A stretch of 64,000 bases of DNA from Unio delphinus. Taxonomy: Eukaryota; Mollusca; Bivalvia; Unionida; Unionidae. The first letter of the stretch is position 1. Every line of letters starts with the position of its first letter. A program made the position numbers and the translations under genes. The notes beneath the pieces were generated by a model. That model had not been told where the DNA came from, made no database searches, and saw only the letters and a list, made by a program, of their open reading frames with translations. The DNA lies in the NCBI GenBank assembly GCA_029339505.1, contig JAQISU010000248.1, positions 62,001 through 126,000 on the forward strand, written 5' to 3'. Of this stretch, positions 22,051 through 36,204 are shown piece after piece.

Positions 22051-25000
22051 ACCATACGGTAGCAATGATTCCAATTTTTTGATAGGCAGTTGGCTTAGAC
22101 CTCTCACCTCAGCATAATGTCCAAATATGACAAATTTAATGGGAATATTAGGAGGAAATAGAAAGCAGACTGCCATTCCTTATAGACAGAGTACTGAGTC
22201 AAATTTGTAGTTTAAAATGTTGACTCTGTGAGCTAAATTTTGGTACTAAACTATTACACTGTTATGTATAGCTTGAAGTATTTGTTTTAGATCTTAATTA
22301 GGTCACAGGAGAAATGGGAGATTGTCATTCCTTGTATTATATATTAAGAACCGATACTAGCCCTGTATCAATACAGGTTTGAGAACTGGTTTCTTGCATT
22401 ACAAGCAGACATGTCAATTTTACAGAAAATTCAATCCTTGTTTATACAGAAATATATAATTTTGAAGGTATTTTTGTCAAAATTTAAATTAACTCTTTGT
22501 GATTAAGTCATTTTAAGTGATGGATTTTTAACCAAATTGTCTTAAGTAGTTTAATTTGTCTGAAATATCTTGTTAGTTTTGAGTTTTGTTGGCTCAGAGT
22601 AATTATGGGTTTAGGTTTTTTTCTTTACAAGACAATTTTCTAATGGATTGTATTTTTTATTCTGTGACATGAAGTTTATATTCTATAGATTGCTAACTTG
22701 ATTTACAACTGATTTTTATATAATTAAAGATTTGAAAGGAAACAACTAATTTATGTTCATTATGTTATTGTTTCCTGTTGCCAACATAATGCAGTTCAGC
22801 CAAGTTTAATTTTATTCTGTATATTGAAATGACTTTATATGCTAATTTGTATGAAAATACATTATCAAACTTGTTTCTTGTGATACATTTGTGGTTTAGT
22901 GCATGATCATATATATGACTCAGATATTTTGTCAGAGTCATGAAATAAAATCATCTTTTGTTTTAAAACATTCATGTTTTTAGGCTTAAATGTTCGTTAA
23001 TTTCATTCAGTAAGGATCATATATGAGCCTTGAAAAAATCAATTTCATTCTGGAAAAACGCTGGAATTAAATGACATGGAAATTTGTCTTTTAAAAAAAC
23101 TTTGAACCATGTATAATATTTCAGATTTGAATCATCTAAATCCATTGGATGGAATTTTGTAGTTTCCGTTTGATGATCCTCTTGAAAGTTTTCACTGTTC
23201 ATCAACCAATATGGTTATATCAGTAATTTTTTTTTGCCTGTAACAAATGTCAGAAAGTTGAGACATAGTGGCCACAATGTCCTTCTGTCCAGAGATGGCA
23301 TGTTTTTGTGTTAGAACAACTGAAGTTAAAGGAAAGCTCAAACTTAGATAAATAGACATGAAATGGTTGAATTTTTGTTAAGGGTCAGTTTGTAAAAGAT
23401 TTTGGGAATTACCTGTCTTCTGTTTTGATGGATTAGCTTTTTAAAGATTGACAAAAGACCTTTGAATATCTCCAGGGACATGGGGAACACGATGTATTTG
23501 GTCAAGATCATGAGTTTAAATAAAATCATTGGAAGTGGCTATGCTGGCTGCTTACACTTGAGATTATTTTTACTTACACTTGAGATTATTATTAGACTTT
23601 GCACACAGTTTTAAAATGGGACAAGAATATCCCATATAATTTGTTTGGTCAAAAGATCACAGGTTAGTGTCAGAGTGAGAGGGTTCAGTTTAAAACTTCT
23701 GGAAGTGATATTTTTTAAGTTTACATAGATAGGTATAATGTACTTTACATAAGCTTTAGTATATTGGTAGTCCCTCCTCGTGTGCCCACACACAAATCAG
23801 AGCAGGAGAATGCTAGATTGAGCTTGTTTGTAAATTCATTTCACTTTTCTTGCCCAGTCTGTTTTTTTCTTGAACCATTGACATCTTACTGGGAAAAATG
23901 CTACCAACAGAATTTGAGCTGCTTACAAAATGAATGGTGATATGTCATGTTTCATGCACAGGGTCATATTAAAAGGTCCAGTTGTATACTTTGTCAGTAT
24001 CCTAATTTTCCAGTAGGTCATTTTCTGACTTTTCTTGATATTGTCATAAAACTTTATGCACATCTGTATCTTTAGTTTCAAATTCATTGAATATTAGATT
24101 TAGGATGATGTGTACTGGTTTACAGCAACAGTGGTGAGAAAAATAATCTATGTTTGGGTTTGGACCGAAACAAGGAAATCCAAGTCAAGGGGTTATATTA
24201 TTTGTCTCCCCACGAGGCTTGATATTGGTCTTGAAGCAGCCATTGAAGCAAGATTGATGACAGTAAATTTTATTTGCTCATCTTCTTGACGAATACCTGT
24301 AAGCAAACCTATGGTATTGGTGCAGTTTTGGGGCATGCTGGTGTTTTTCAGCTTAGCTTACTGATGAATACTTTTTAGAGATTTGTGTAAGGACATGGTT
24401 CAAGTTTTTCAGCAAACTTTTTCTCAGAAAATTTTTATGGTAGAGTTGCAAACTTGCTGTGATGACAAATATCTATAAGAACTAAAACACTTTTACAAAC
24501 TTATATCACCATGACCTATATTCTATGCTCCATTCACTTAAGTTTTGGGGCTAGTCATATCTAATGCTCTGATCATGGTAGAGTCATGATGCTTCATACT
24601 GTAATGGATGTGTTTTTTTTTATGTTAGTATGTAATGGTGCACTATTTACATGTGCAAATTCTGTTAGGAATGTGACAAAACTATGAACGAGTTTTATTT
24701 ATGATTTGGAATGGGAGCACAGTACATGTAGTTAATGCCTCAGTAATATTAAAAAAACTTTTGAGGCATTTTCATTTATGAAACTAATGATTGTAGTGTT
24801 GTGAACTTGGCTTTGAAATCCCCTAAGCATACCAGGGTTCAACTTGGATGGGTAAACTATGTTTTACACAGTACTGGTAGGTACTTATTAGAAAAAGTGA
24901 TGTGCAAATCCTATTTTGTCAAAAAAGGATGACTGCCAAATGATTATATTCTGACATAATCAGTGAATATTGGTTGAATAGTGACCTGAGCTGTAGACTA

Positions 25001-25689
25001 CATTTCATGTAACACAGTCTTTGTTCATTTTCTAGTGCCCAAGCTCATTTCTTAGGTTTTGTGAAAGATAAAAATGTAGTACCTTATACCACATTTTGCA
25101 AAGTGTAACTAGATTTATGTGACCTTTATTTTATCATGACTCTGAAAACTACAACACCTCATCAAGCAAGGTTGTGCATGTACGAAATGAGCCTGTTGTA
25201 GGTTTCATCACTTTCATTTATGTACTTAAAACTATTCTCTGAATAGTCAAACTTTACCGCTATCCAGTTTTTTTTTTTTATGTTATTCATATTATTTTGC
25301 ACTTTGACTAATATTTTGGTATTTTTGCATGATTATGTCTGTCTGCCAGTGATTATTGTGATGTATTTTTTTTACCTCACTATTATAACATATGCATTTT
25401 ATTGAACATTCATCTGGCTCTTACGCAGTGTTTGTTGATTTTAGAGTACTCAAAATAATGTCATCAGATCGCTTGAAATTCTCGTTTATTCAAGTTCACT
25501 GTAAGACTGAATAATGGATGAAAATTATGTTTTTTAAATTGTCTGACAGGTCAACAAAATCATAACACTTATTTAACTTCAAAAAGTACAAAATTATCAT
25601 AAACACTTACGTCAGAAATGAAAAACCTGAAGGTGCTTAGACTTAAGGTTATGGAAATGGACTTTAAAATTTCTTTAAGTTTTCTCACA
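22051..25689. other. Intergenic, nothing recognised
   Basis: AT-rich DNA with short frames on the minus strand (e.g. 23017-23205, 23344-23529) that lack domains, starts or codon bias. No repeat stands out. Confidence 0.5.
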
Positions 25690-25795
25690 TGACCACAGTA
25701 GTCGAATCCGAAACTCTAACCCTTGAGGTGAGATGACAGTGATCTGTAATGGTGTGCACTTTAGACCACTCAGCCACTTGTGGCCCTGATTGCAT
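25690..25795 (-). mobile_element. tRNA-derived SINE head, reverse orientation
   Basis: On the minus strand CCACAAGTGGCTGAGTGGTC (box A, Leu/Ser-tRNA-like) is followed by GGATTCGACTAC (box B-like). The intervening length is too long and unpaired for a functional tRNA, so this is a SINE head. Confidence 0.65.
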
Positions 25796-28300
25796 GAAAA
25801 AATTGGAATTGTAGTTGTTTACAATTTTGGGAGGACATAAATTCAAAAGACTTTCTGAATGACTTCTCCCCCAATATAAACTGATGCAAGATGTATTTTA
25901 TTTGGGCTTCACTCCAGCCCTATCCTTTGCAAGGATGTGCCTATGGATAAAACAACAAATTTCCACTGCATGTGGACTTGAGTGGTAAAACCATTGATTA
26001 GCTTCATGCATTTGATATTGTTTTATAATCACACAACAGGTTAAGTATGCTCTTGTTATTCTTATGATATTGATGTTTCTAATTTTTTGTTGTTTATCAG
26101 TGAAAAAGCATGCTGGTATTGGGCTTAGCATGTATCAGTCAAGAGTATCAGATATTTTTCTTGTACAAGATTTTGGATTAATTCCATCAATATCATTAGT
26201 GTTCACTTGCATGTCCTGATTTTCTATTATATTTGTAATATATTGAAACTGGTTACTTTTCACTTTATATAAATATATTTTATAACATAGTAGTAAAGTT
26301 GTCATGCTTCAACATTAAAAATGTTTTCAGGAGTAAAGTATAGAAAAGGGGAGTTGGGCCATATTAAGCTTTTTCTCTAATCACTTGAGTTACCTAATTT
26401 TGTAAGATGTTTCACCATATAGGTAGATGATGAATGTTATGAATCTTGGATGCATCCCCAGTTGGGTTGTGGGTAGAGTTGTTATATTTTCAAATCAAAT
26501 ATGTGATCATGCTTGTACGTACCCTGAACTCAATTTACATGAACTTGGATTAAGCAGTATGCACATGATGATTTACCCTGACACACTTACATATACAACA
26601 GAGGTTTTCAATCATGAATGTTGCCCCAGATGGGGTAGATTTACTCTCACAAAATCACATTTTATAGGAACTGTGGGTGATTACATATTCATACAAATGT
26701 TTAGGAGAGTAAGTAGATAAAGTTTTCAGATTCTGGTTTTATTCAAGTGGATGGTTGGAAAGCCAGTTAGGAATAATATATGGATAGATCAAGCAGTGCA
26801 GATATTTGTAATAGTTTCCATTGCTAGGTTTATTTTATAGTCAAATCCTGCTATAGCATGAGGGTCACTGATGCATGCAAAAATAGAATTGGGGTGGGGG
26901 GGATAGAAGTGGATACAAAACTACATGCCTCATTGGCATAATTATCATCTTATATCTGCATAGTAAACGTGAAATTCTCGTGTATTGAAATGATAAATTG
27001 CATGTACAATATGCTACTTAATCAACTCTCTGAAACCATGCATTCTTACACACAGTATGTATGTACATGTCTAAGGTAGAGCATGAATAGTTGAAGTACA
27101 CTGAATCAACATGTACACACCAACTCATCTTGTTGTTTACATAACAGTGAATCTTTAATAATTCCAATGAACTATGCAAACAGAAGTATAACGCTGAGTC
27201 ATTTTTCACACATCATTACATCTTGAATTCAATGCCCAAAAATAATTGAAAAATTACATAAGGATCGATGAAGCACATTTATGGTTAGGTGTGGATCTAT
27301 GCATCTATCGCAATGTCATTAAATGGTATCAGCAGAGATTTCATACTGCTATATTCTGAATACTTTGTTGGTTTTGAAAAATGGATGTGATTTTCAGCTA
27401 CTGTTGCGGTTGTTCAGATGGTTGTCTTGTCAAGACCTAAATCTCGAGCTAATTGCGTTTAATGCTTAATCCTTCAAGCCTCTATATTATAACAGTAAAA
27501 GTTATATTTCTGTGTACTTTTATCCATTGTAAATACCCACGAATTACCACGTTGACACCTTTTGTTTGAATGGCTACAGCAACAATAATTGTTATTGAAC
27601 AAGGGGGTAACTTTTATTGGGAATGCGTAACATAATTCAATGATCAACTAATTGTGTAATGATTCTGTGACAACACCACCAAGTTGCATGACCATGTTGG
27701 CAGCTTTTTTTCTGTTTTTATAAGTACTTACCCCATAATTTGAACAACCTTTAGCTTTAAGATTGGTTTTGATGATTAATAATGACTTAAATAAACTGAT
27801 TTATAAATTTTGGTATCTTTTACCAACCACCCCTTTGTTTGGTGCTTGGTCATTCATGCCAGTTGAATAAGCAGAGATATGTCCGCTATAGTTTGAGCAG
27901 TGATTGTACACATGATGCATTGAAAACATACACCAAGAATACTTAATTACTTTATTGTTGATGGGTCAGTAATAATAAAATTTAGTTACCAGTTTATTGG
28001 TGACTTGTTTGAATGAAGTTTGTGATTGTTCCATTTGAATATTTATCACATACTGTTTGCATTGAAATATTGCTCTGTATTTATGTTACTTTAGCAAAAA
28101 TGATAATGTAATTAAGGAGTCAATAAATTGTTCATCTGCTTATTTGACATCTTTTTGTAATAAATTTCCCTTCTTTCAATGCTATTTTTTTCTCTATTCA
28201 GCTCACGGACATAGAAAATGAGAATTATATGGTGCATATAATAGATGCAAAATTGATTAATATGGCATAGAAGGTTGAACTTTACATTTTTGTTGATCAG
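25796..28300. other. Intergenic, nothing recognised
   Basis: AT-rich. A frame at 26427-26720 is open but has no recognisable domain. Confidence 0.45.
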
Positions 28301-28302
28301 TA

Positions 28303-28441
28303 AAGTGCTGAAAACTATCCTAGGACATCATGTACTGGCACATTATTGAAACCGTCATTTGACTTTAAACTGTAAGTGCCAAAAACTCTCCTAAAATGTT
28401 GTATACTGGCACATTATTGAAACAGTCATTTAACATTAAAC
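28303..28441. repeat. Two diverged ~70-bp direct repeats
   Basis: Copies begin near 28303 and 28374. They share TACTGGCACATTATTGAAAC, then GTCATTTGAC/GTCATTTAAC and a TTAAAC end. About 85% alike. Confidence 0.85.
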
Positions 28442-29114
28442 TTAACATTTATCTATGGCATCAATTTGTATGGGCATATTCCATCATTCCTATTTCCCCT
28501 CTAAAGTCTTGGAAATAATCAGCAAGATAGCGTTGTATCTCCTGCATGAAGGCTGATAAGTTAGTGGTATGGCCCTTGGTTGAACATCCGTTGTGCTTGT
28601 TCTGTTCATATTTTGCATGCTTATGAAAGCTTGTACTAAAATTGTTGGTATGTGTATGCTTGTAGATTTCATTGCACACATATTTGTTTGGTATATAGCA
28701 CAGACGAAATATTTGTATTGCTTTCCAGTGCTGCCCACTGTAGCTTTGAATTATAAATGGCTTCCAAAACCTGCTTTGTCCATTGCAACATAAAATTTTT
28801 GTAAAGATGATACTTGCTGTAAACTAATGTAAATTTGCACAGATGTGGTAAGTCTGTCATTCAAGATGGCTGCCATCATTAACAATAGACAAAAAGTTAA
28901 AAATGTCAAAATATTCAATTCATAAGAAATTATTGGGACAAAAATATTCAACTTTCACACAAGTCTTGAGCCACATTTGGTTTTGCTAATGATGTAACTA
29001 GGGCCACACGGTTTGTTAAAACTTTAGGTCTTAAAATATGTAACAGAAAGGAAGTTAAGTGAAACCAACATTTTAATTACAATTCTGCAAGCAATTATTT
29101 CCTAGAATTGTTGT

Positions 29115-29225
29115 AGTAGGGTTTAACGCCATTTTTCAGCACACGGTAGGCTATACATGGCGGCCAGTATTAATGGGGGAGGAAGAACCCGGAACAGAGA
29201 GCGCTTTAGACCACTCGGGGCCCCT
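29115..29225 (-). mobile_element. SINE fragment, reverse orientation
   Basis: On the minus strand CCCCGAGTGGTCTAAAGCGC (box A) is followed by GTTCCGGGTTCTTCC (box B-like), CCATTAATACTGGCCGCC and a GGCGTTAAACCC end. This is the usual SINE 3' motif. Confidence 0.7.
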
Positions 29226-29344
29226 TTCCCTGGAATACTATTTTAAAATTCAAATTAAATTCCAAATAATCCTAGATGCCCTATCACAAGTTGGAAAATA
29301 ATGTTCCAAATAAATTAAAATATCATTGAATGTCGTGACATACC

Positions 29345-29600
29345 AGACCACTCTGGTGGCCTAGTGGTTAGAACATCTGTCTCAGATGCTGGACGTCGCT
29401 GGTTCGAACCCTGGCCGAGTCTTACTAGAGACTTGTAAAAATGTTACTAGCACCTACCTCGCTTGGCGCTCAGTATTAAGAGGTTAGAGTTAGGACTGGT
29501 TGGCCAGGTGTCAGGATAATGTGACTGGGTGGGGCGTGATGATATATCTGTCTGGTGTCCGGTTAATGTGACTGGGTGGGGCTATAAACACAAAACACTG
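29345..29600 (+). mobile_element. tRNA-derived SINE, copy 2 (better preserved)
   Basis: Box A TGGCCTAGTGGTTAGAAC and an intact box B GGTTCGAACCC. The body CTACCTCGCTTGGCGCTCAG, AGAGGTTAGAG, GGACTGGTTGGCCAGGTGTC and GGATAATGTGACTGGGTGGG matches 10483-10770. The GTGACTGGGTGGGGC end is duplicated inside the copy (29519 and 29567). Confidence 0.9.
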
Positions 29601-30784
29601 TGATATACCAATAGTCTTGAATGTCCTGGTATTCCAATGATGCAATCCAGAATGTCTTTCAGTGAATTCACAAAAGTCCAAGTAATTTATCAATCTGAAG
29701 TCAATGAGTAAATCCATAGAATAATTGAAATAATTACCCTCGAAAAATGATTAGAGCAACACAACTGTAAACTCGAAAGATTCGCTGCGACCGATCTAAA
29801 ACAAAAATCAATTGTGTCTTGACCACAGACATACAAAAATATGTATCACTCCAACAGGAAAACCGGTTTAATTGTATATAAGGCTTGACCTTGAAGCTCT
29901 GTTATAGTAAATATCTTGTTTAAAACTTACAATCTTGGACAAAAGTCGAATACACAGTATAAATTAAATATACATAACAGGTGTTACACTGTTGTGTTTG
30001 GTTTGCATTAAAAACTGTTGAACCACTGAACTATTTTATAATTGTAGCTTTAGCATTTTAGTGTTTTTTATACTGAATGCATGACGACATACAGGAATGA
30101 TGTTCATTTCTTATCATTGACTGTGGCATTAGTGCCTATCATTTGCATATAGTCACATTATATTGCCTGTGATAACTCTCTTTTGAAAAAGAGAATTAAC
30201 TGTTGTCTTGAAGGAGGTCACTTTTAGAGGCTGAGGAACATAACCAAATGTGCTAATACCAGGCCAAATGTTTTAATAAAACTACTGTCCCTAGCCACCA
30301 CCCTGTGTGAAGTTCATGTCAATCTTTAATTTATTTTTTTTTATCTGCTAGTCACTTCTGATTGGTAGTTGATGCTTAGCTTTCAGGGCCAAATCGGGTC
30401 AAGTGCTGGGGAGGATGTCCGAAATTTCAAATGGGCTAATGACTAAAGGAAGGCTATTATTCATTCGATGTGTCGTTTTGTTCAAAGTGCGCATAATACA
30501 CAATAAACATTATCAATAATAAAGCGATGATCAAATTTCAAGTGACTATACGTTTGTGTGTGTGTACATTTTTATTGGTTTCTGTTTAGCCGGTTTGGGG
30601 TGTGGTCCGGGCACCCTGGATCCCCCTACCCGGCCCTGGCTTTAATGGGGAATATCTACTACTCGATAGTCAGATTATCCAGGCCTTTGAAATGTTAATT
30701 CATCATGGTTGTCATAGTCTCTACTAGTGGCCATGGGGCAGGCATATCCAAATGAAGTAAGGCCCTAGAGGCCACACTAAGTAT

Positions 30785-31185
30785 ATACAATGCAGACAAA
30801 AATGTATCTTAAAAATTTTACAAAAGTACTGAACTATCTATTAAAGATTTGTTGAAGTAACAAACATTTGTATGCTTTTTACAACTGAAATGTTCCGATT
30901 AAAGTCTCCTCAATGATGCAGCTTGGCATAGATATATACCATGTGTGTCATTAATCTAAAATTTAAGCATATATAATTTTAATAACAGCTTTAAGCAGAC
31001 CATCCTAAATTATCAGCATTAGGCAGACCAAAACGAATCTCAATAATTATACAAAGCACTGAACAATCTCTAAAGATATGTTAAAGTAGCCAACATTTGT
31101 ATCCTTTTTACAACTTAAATTTTCAGTTTAAAGTCTCTTAAATGATGTATTTTGGCATATATATCGTGGTCTTCTTTATGCTTAA
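30785..31185. repeat. Two tandem ~235-bp diverged direct repeats
   Basis: Copy 1 (about 30795-30960) and copy 2 (about 31028-31180) share, in order, ACTGAAC(T/A)ATCT, TTAAAG, CAACATTTGTAT, CTTTTTACAACT, TAAAGTCTC and TTGGCATA(T)ATAT. Each is followed by AAATTTAAGCA. A partial third copy may start at about 31255. Non-coding. Confidence 0.8.
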
Positions 31186-31371
31186 ATTTAAGCACTGGTC
31201 TCCATAATGCTGATAATGAACATACGAAATTTAAGTAGACCGTGTATCTTGTATATTTTTAATTATTGCATGAAGCATTGAAACCATACAAAACCATACA
31301 ATACAAATATATAAATGTTGTTTGGATATTTGTATATTTTGAATAATTACGAAGATACATTTTGGTATGCC

Positions 31372-31374
<3 letters not shown>

Positions 31375-31444
<70 letters not shown>
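31375..31444. repeat. (TA)35 microsatellite
   Basis: About 70 bases of uninterrupted TA. Open frames across it are artefacts. Confidence 0.98.
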
Positions 31445-31447
<3 letters not shown>

Positions 31448-31449
31448 CA

Positions 31450-33455
31450 GTGACATAGTAAAACAGAAAGTATATGAAAAAGAGTTATACTTACTGTTTA
31501 GCCACTATAATGTAGAGAAATACTGAAGCGACTTTTTCTTCACAACTCAAATCTATACCGAGCAAAGGATTCCTAAAGGTCTAAATATAGAAATGTTCGG
31601 GTATTTCCAATTCTAAATTTAGATTCCTGTAGCGACTCAAACTTGTTCTAGCCATGTTCTTGGCCTTTATATGTCAGCGCCAATCTTCTCGCACGTTTAA
31701 ACATGTGTGAATCTTTATATCCCGGTTTTGAATTTGTTTATCGAACCACGAAGTAAACGCTATATTGATTCACACGGAGCCTTACCATACTTTAATGTTG
31801 TTAAAGATTGGGAGTGTTAACTTGTAGAATAATTACAAGTACAACCCATATCGGAAAGAGTCTCTTGAAGCAAGAATATATTTCAAGAACAAGGAAAATG
31901 CATTGTAATTTTTCTGGGATGGGGGTGGGGTGGGGTGCGTCAGAGATCTTGGGGAGCCAAAACAGTTCATGGAATTTTCAGGCCATGTATTTTGCCCATC
32001 GTCAAGTTAATAATATTACTATGCTTTGTGTTCATATAGCTATTCAAAGTATAGTCTGACTTCACTCGAGTATTTCAGTTTTATTATCTTGTATTAAGAT
32101 CTGAGGTCATCAAGTCGGTCAGTACGTACTAATTAGAGCTCAAATAGACAACGACAGAGTGGAAGTGCCCTTGGATAGTGCTATCTATTCAAGCCATGGT
32201 ATCTGTTCAAATGTTTATTTTCTTTACAATTTTATTAGCGTAAAACCCACGACTCAGACCATTTATGTGACACCAAAGAAAATCTAAAAATAAAAGATAC
32301 ACTTTGTATATCATGTTAGAAAAAAATGAATCGAATAGAACATTATACATACAAATCTTAACAATTCTGTACACTTTTAAATATGATACTTTTACTGAAA
32401 GGTTGAAAGAATAAAAACATAAAGATGTATGATATTTGTTGTTTTTAAATATATTTTTCTTGTTATTATAAGTGTGATATTGCAGTTAATATTCATTCGA
32501 AAGAAGTTAAATATAAAATAGATAACTATACATCAATATTAATTTTATTGGAATATCTTAAGCTATCAATAAATACATCTTGATCTAATTCGGACAGTCC
32601 AATCTTATGTCATGTACTATTTTTGTCAGGGGCACAAACTATGGATATAATTCTGGAAATATAAACATTTTTACAAGATAAGAACTGAAAATTGCAGTAC
32701 ACAGAACTCAGTCAAAATAAGCATGAACTTACGGGGTTGAGTATAGTGAAAAGAGCGTTGTTTTCAAGGACTATCAACTAAATGAACTGAAAATTGCATT
32801 TCTTTGGTTTTAACAAAGTAGGAACGACGTGTTTTTCATTAGGGCAAATTCTGGATTGATTTAATATACGGTTGTAAGCAAAGGTGAAAAGGAGGAATGA
32901 TATGTATATATGTCCCAAGTCCCTAAAATCTCGACCCTGTGCAGCCTCCTGTGATTTCTGTTTTCATCAGCTAAACAAAAAATACGTATACAACACTATA
33001 TGCTCTCACCCCATGTCTCTAATGACACTGTCAATTTCCAGATCAAAAATGGTATAGAAAATGGTAAGATGACAAGGAATGTCTATTTTGAAACTATATA
33101 ACTGGCAGTAAAACATATTTGTTGGGCACCTCAAATTAACCTTTAAAATATTTTGTATACACTGTATATTCTGGGACACCTTTATTTCAAGTCGTGAGTT
33201 GTGGGACCCACTTTAAATCATTTGATAATTGATTGTAAAGAAAAGGCAATCAAACCTAAATCTTTCATTTAAAACATACTATTAGAAAATGAATAGGCAT
33301 GTTTGCAGATTTCATCCCAAGTGCAATATTTTCAGAACATTAAGTCAGGTTAAGTAATCGTATTTGCATATGAGAACGAATTCAGCCCTTTCAGTTCTCG
33401 TTTATTCATCAACAAAGTTATTTGTGAATGATATATTAAGGTATATTTACCATCC
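31450..33455. other. Intergenic, nothing recognised
   Basis: No domain-bearing frame. The 31808-32059 frame has no support. Confidence 0.45.
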
Positions 33456-33602
33456 TTACTCATTACACCATTCATCTTGGATAAACGTATTTTGATGAGC
33501 ACATCTGAAACTATACAGTATTAGGGATACCTAGAATACAGTATTGTAGTTAGTAATAGGTCATAAGACCAATACACACGGTGTAATGACTAAGATGGGC
33601 AC
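33456..33602. mobile_element. Small palindromic MITE-like element
   Basis: CTCATTACACCATTCATCTT (about 33459) is inverted at about 33578-33600 (GGTGTAATGACTAAGATGGG). Further inner symmetry lies around TACAGTATTAGGGATAC / GAATACAGTATTGTA. About 145 bp in all, non-coding. Confidence 0.6.
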
Positions 33603-34199
33603 AAATATCTTAGGTACTCAAGTAAAATATGTTAATGAACAAGAGGATGGATGGATGGATAGAAAGACAAAGGGATGAAATCTATTGACCTAGATAGTGA
33701 AGGCGCAAAGTAATTGATAAACATGCTAAGTCTGAAACCACAAACGTTTTATTTATACTGCAATGGTCTCGGACACAATCCAAGTACTGCTAAACGAACG
33801 CCATGCCGGCACTATATTTAATTTAAAGCTTTTGCTATTAAAATTTTTATTTCCCACACAACCGCTTTATGCTTAAATCAATCAAACTTGTCATCATCAA
33901 TGTTGCTGATATTTACAGAACATTGACTATAGATCTGGCTTGTCTTTGAAGCAGATCGACGATTTTTACTATCCAATTACAGAACCGTTTGGCTGCTTTT
34001 CTTATTATAAAAAGTGTTGTCATTGTTCTTGAAAAGGCCCTCTGCCTGCATATGAATAAAGTTTGCCCAGCTTTCAGCTTTTACTGATGTCCGACCAGAC
34101 TGGTATATTACCAATGACGTCTAGTGGCTGCAGCTTGGATGTGCATTAACCTGGAATCACTATGGATCTTTCTTTCAGCATCATTATTAGGCATTCAAA

Positions 34200-36010
34200 A
34201 ATACATTCAACACCAAAGAGAGATCATTCCTTCCTTGTGCTCTAGAAATAAATCAGATTATTGCACTTCAAGATCATCTTCTCATTAACCAAATCTTCCT
34301 CCTGGAAACAGACGATCCATATTTTTGTATCTAAATATCCGCTTTAGCTCTTTCACTATTAACTATCACTAACTATATCTTCTTCCTGACATAAATATGG
34401 CTAGAAAACATCAGGCAATAAACCCATGTGCGCGGATTTAACACCCACGGCTTACTCCGTCCCATCGTTCCCCCGGCGCTCTCGTGGAGGTGGAATTGTT
34501 GTCATCACAACGAATTCCATTAGAAAATGTCTTAAATACAATACAATCTTAAATTTCTGACACACATCGTTTGAACTAGTCCAAACAACACTGACACTGG
34601 AACAAAGGTCTGTTCATCATTTCTTCCTCGACCGCCCTCCTCTTAGTAAAACAATCAAGATGACTGAATCGCTCCTTTTTGGATTAGTTTCCTAATCTCT
34701 TAGAATATGGAAAGTTGATAAGTTGAAACCTGATTGTTCTTGGAGATCTCAACTTTCACTTTGTCTGTCCTGGAAATTCATACACGTCAAAACTCCTTGA
34801 TTCCTTTTATGTTTTCAACCTAAAACAGTCAGTTAAGTGACCCACTTATAAACATGATCACATTTTAGACGGAAGTCCTCATAGATCTGATGATTAAAGT
34901 ATGCGATCTACCCTTGTATTCCACAAACTTGCATCAGACCACCTCTGCATTATATGCCATCTGGACGTATTACTTCATCGTCTCCAGCATGTATTTGGCA
35001 TTGCCGTGGTTCAAGTCATACTTAGTCAACAGGACACATATTGCATATGCAAATAGAATACACTCCCGACCAGTTGATCTATGCTGTGGTGTTCCACAGG
35101 GATCTGTCCTTGGTCCATTTTTCTTCAATATATACACTCAGCCGCTCTCAAGTATCATAGATCATCACCTAGTGTCTCATCAATTGTACGCTGATGACAC
35201 CCAAATATACAAGTCTAGCCAGCCAGCTGAAGTTGATGGGAACATCCAATGAGTAGAGAGGCACGTTTATGATGTCTAATCATGAATGACATGTAACAAG
35301 CTGCAGATGAACGATGATAAAACTGAGGCCACTCTAATTACAACAAAATGACGTTCCCATTCACATCCTTTACTTCAGACAATACATATAATAAATTCAC
35401 ACAGTCAGTACGAAACCTAGGCGTTACTTCACACAGTACTCTCACATTGCACCAACATGTCATGAACATATGCAAGGCTGCATATCTTGAGCTGAGACGC
35501 ATCAGCTCCATTCGCAAATATCTTTCAGTTGATGCCACTAAAACTCGCGTGTGTTCATTAGTACTTTTAAGACTCGACTATGGTAATTCAATTATGTCTG
35601 GTTCGTCTCAATATCTACTTTAGAAACGTCCAAAATGTCAAAACACAGTTGAGTGGATCATCTTTATAGTACCACGATCAGAGCACACCTCCCCGCTGCT
35701 CTGTATAATATCACTGGCTATCCATTCGATGCAGAATCAAACAGAAAATTTGTTCTCTGTTCAACGTTTCACTGACGGGCTCACGTCCAGATAACTATAC
35801 GACCTCTCGCATGTGTACACACCATCGAGATACTTACGCTCCCTTTCTGACAGTAGTATTTTTCTTTATTACCACTATGAAAACGAAATCATATGGACAA
35901 CGTTCATTTGCATTCCAGGGCCCAGCAACGTGGAATGAATTTCCCATTGAAATTAGACACAAAAACACATTGATCCCTTTTAAGTGTGCTCTTTAAACTC
36001 ACCTTTTGCG
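34200..36010 (+). pseudogene. CR1/Jockey-like LINE relic (endonuclease + RT)
   Basis: Frames change often, but landmarks run in order. Endonuclease pieces: RSRGGGIVVITTNS (about 34475-34520) and GDLNFHFVCPGNSYTSKLLD (about 34743-34802). RT pieces: FKSYLVNRT (35018-35040), CCGVPQGSVLGPFFFNIYT then LYADDTQIY (35085-35215; the YADD catalytic box), NKLQMNDDKTEATLIT (about 35300-35345), VRNLGVTSHSTLTLHQHVMN, SIRKYLSVDATKTRV and RLDYGNSI (35410-35600). C-terminus: YGQRSFAFQGPATWNEFP (35895-35950). The RT fingers between the endonuclease and SYLVNRT are missing. It lies immediately upstream of the virus-like island. Confidence 0.85.
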
Positions 36011-36204
36011 ACTGCAAGAATAAACTTAAAGACCTTAAAAGTATTCCTACCTTAAATATTTTCAGCATTTTTATATTTTCCAATTTGATGGTGTTTGTTT
36101 TTTATGTTTGTTAATAGTCATATCATTATAGGTGATTAGAGCTTCTAAAGATTAGGTGCTAGACAAATTCCTCATTATTAATATCATTTTAGTAATGGTC
36201 GAAC

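Noticed and set aside
29345..29440. tRNA gene
   Set aside because: Box A and box B are present, but acceptor and anticodon stems do not pair and the body matches another SINE copy.
31259..31456. Poly-Ile/Tyr frame across a TA tract
   Set aside because: Microsatellite artefact.
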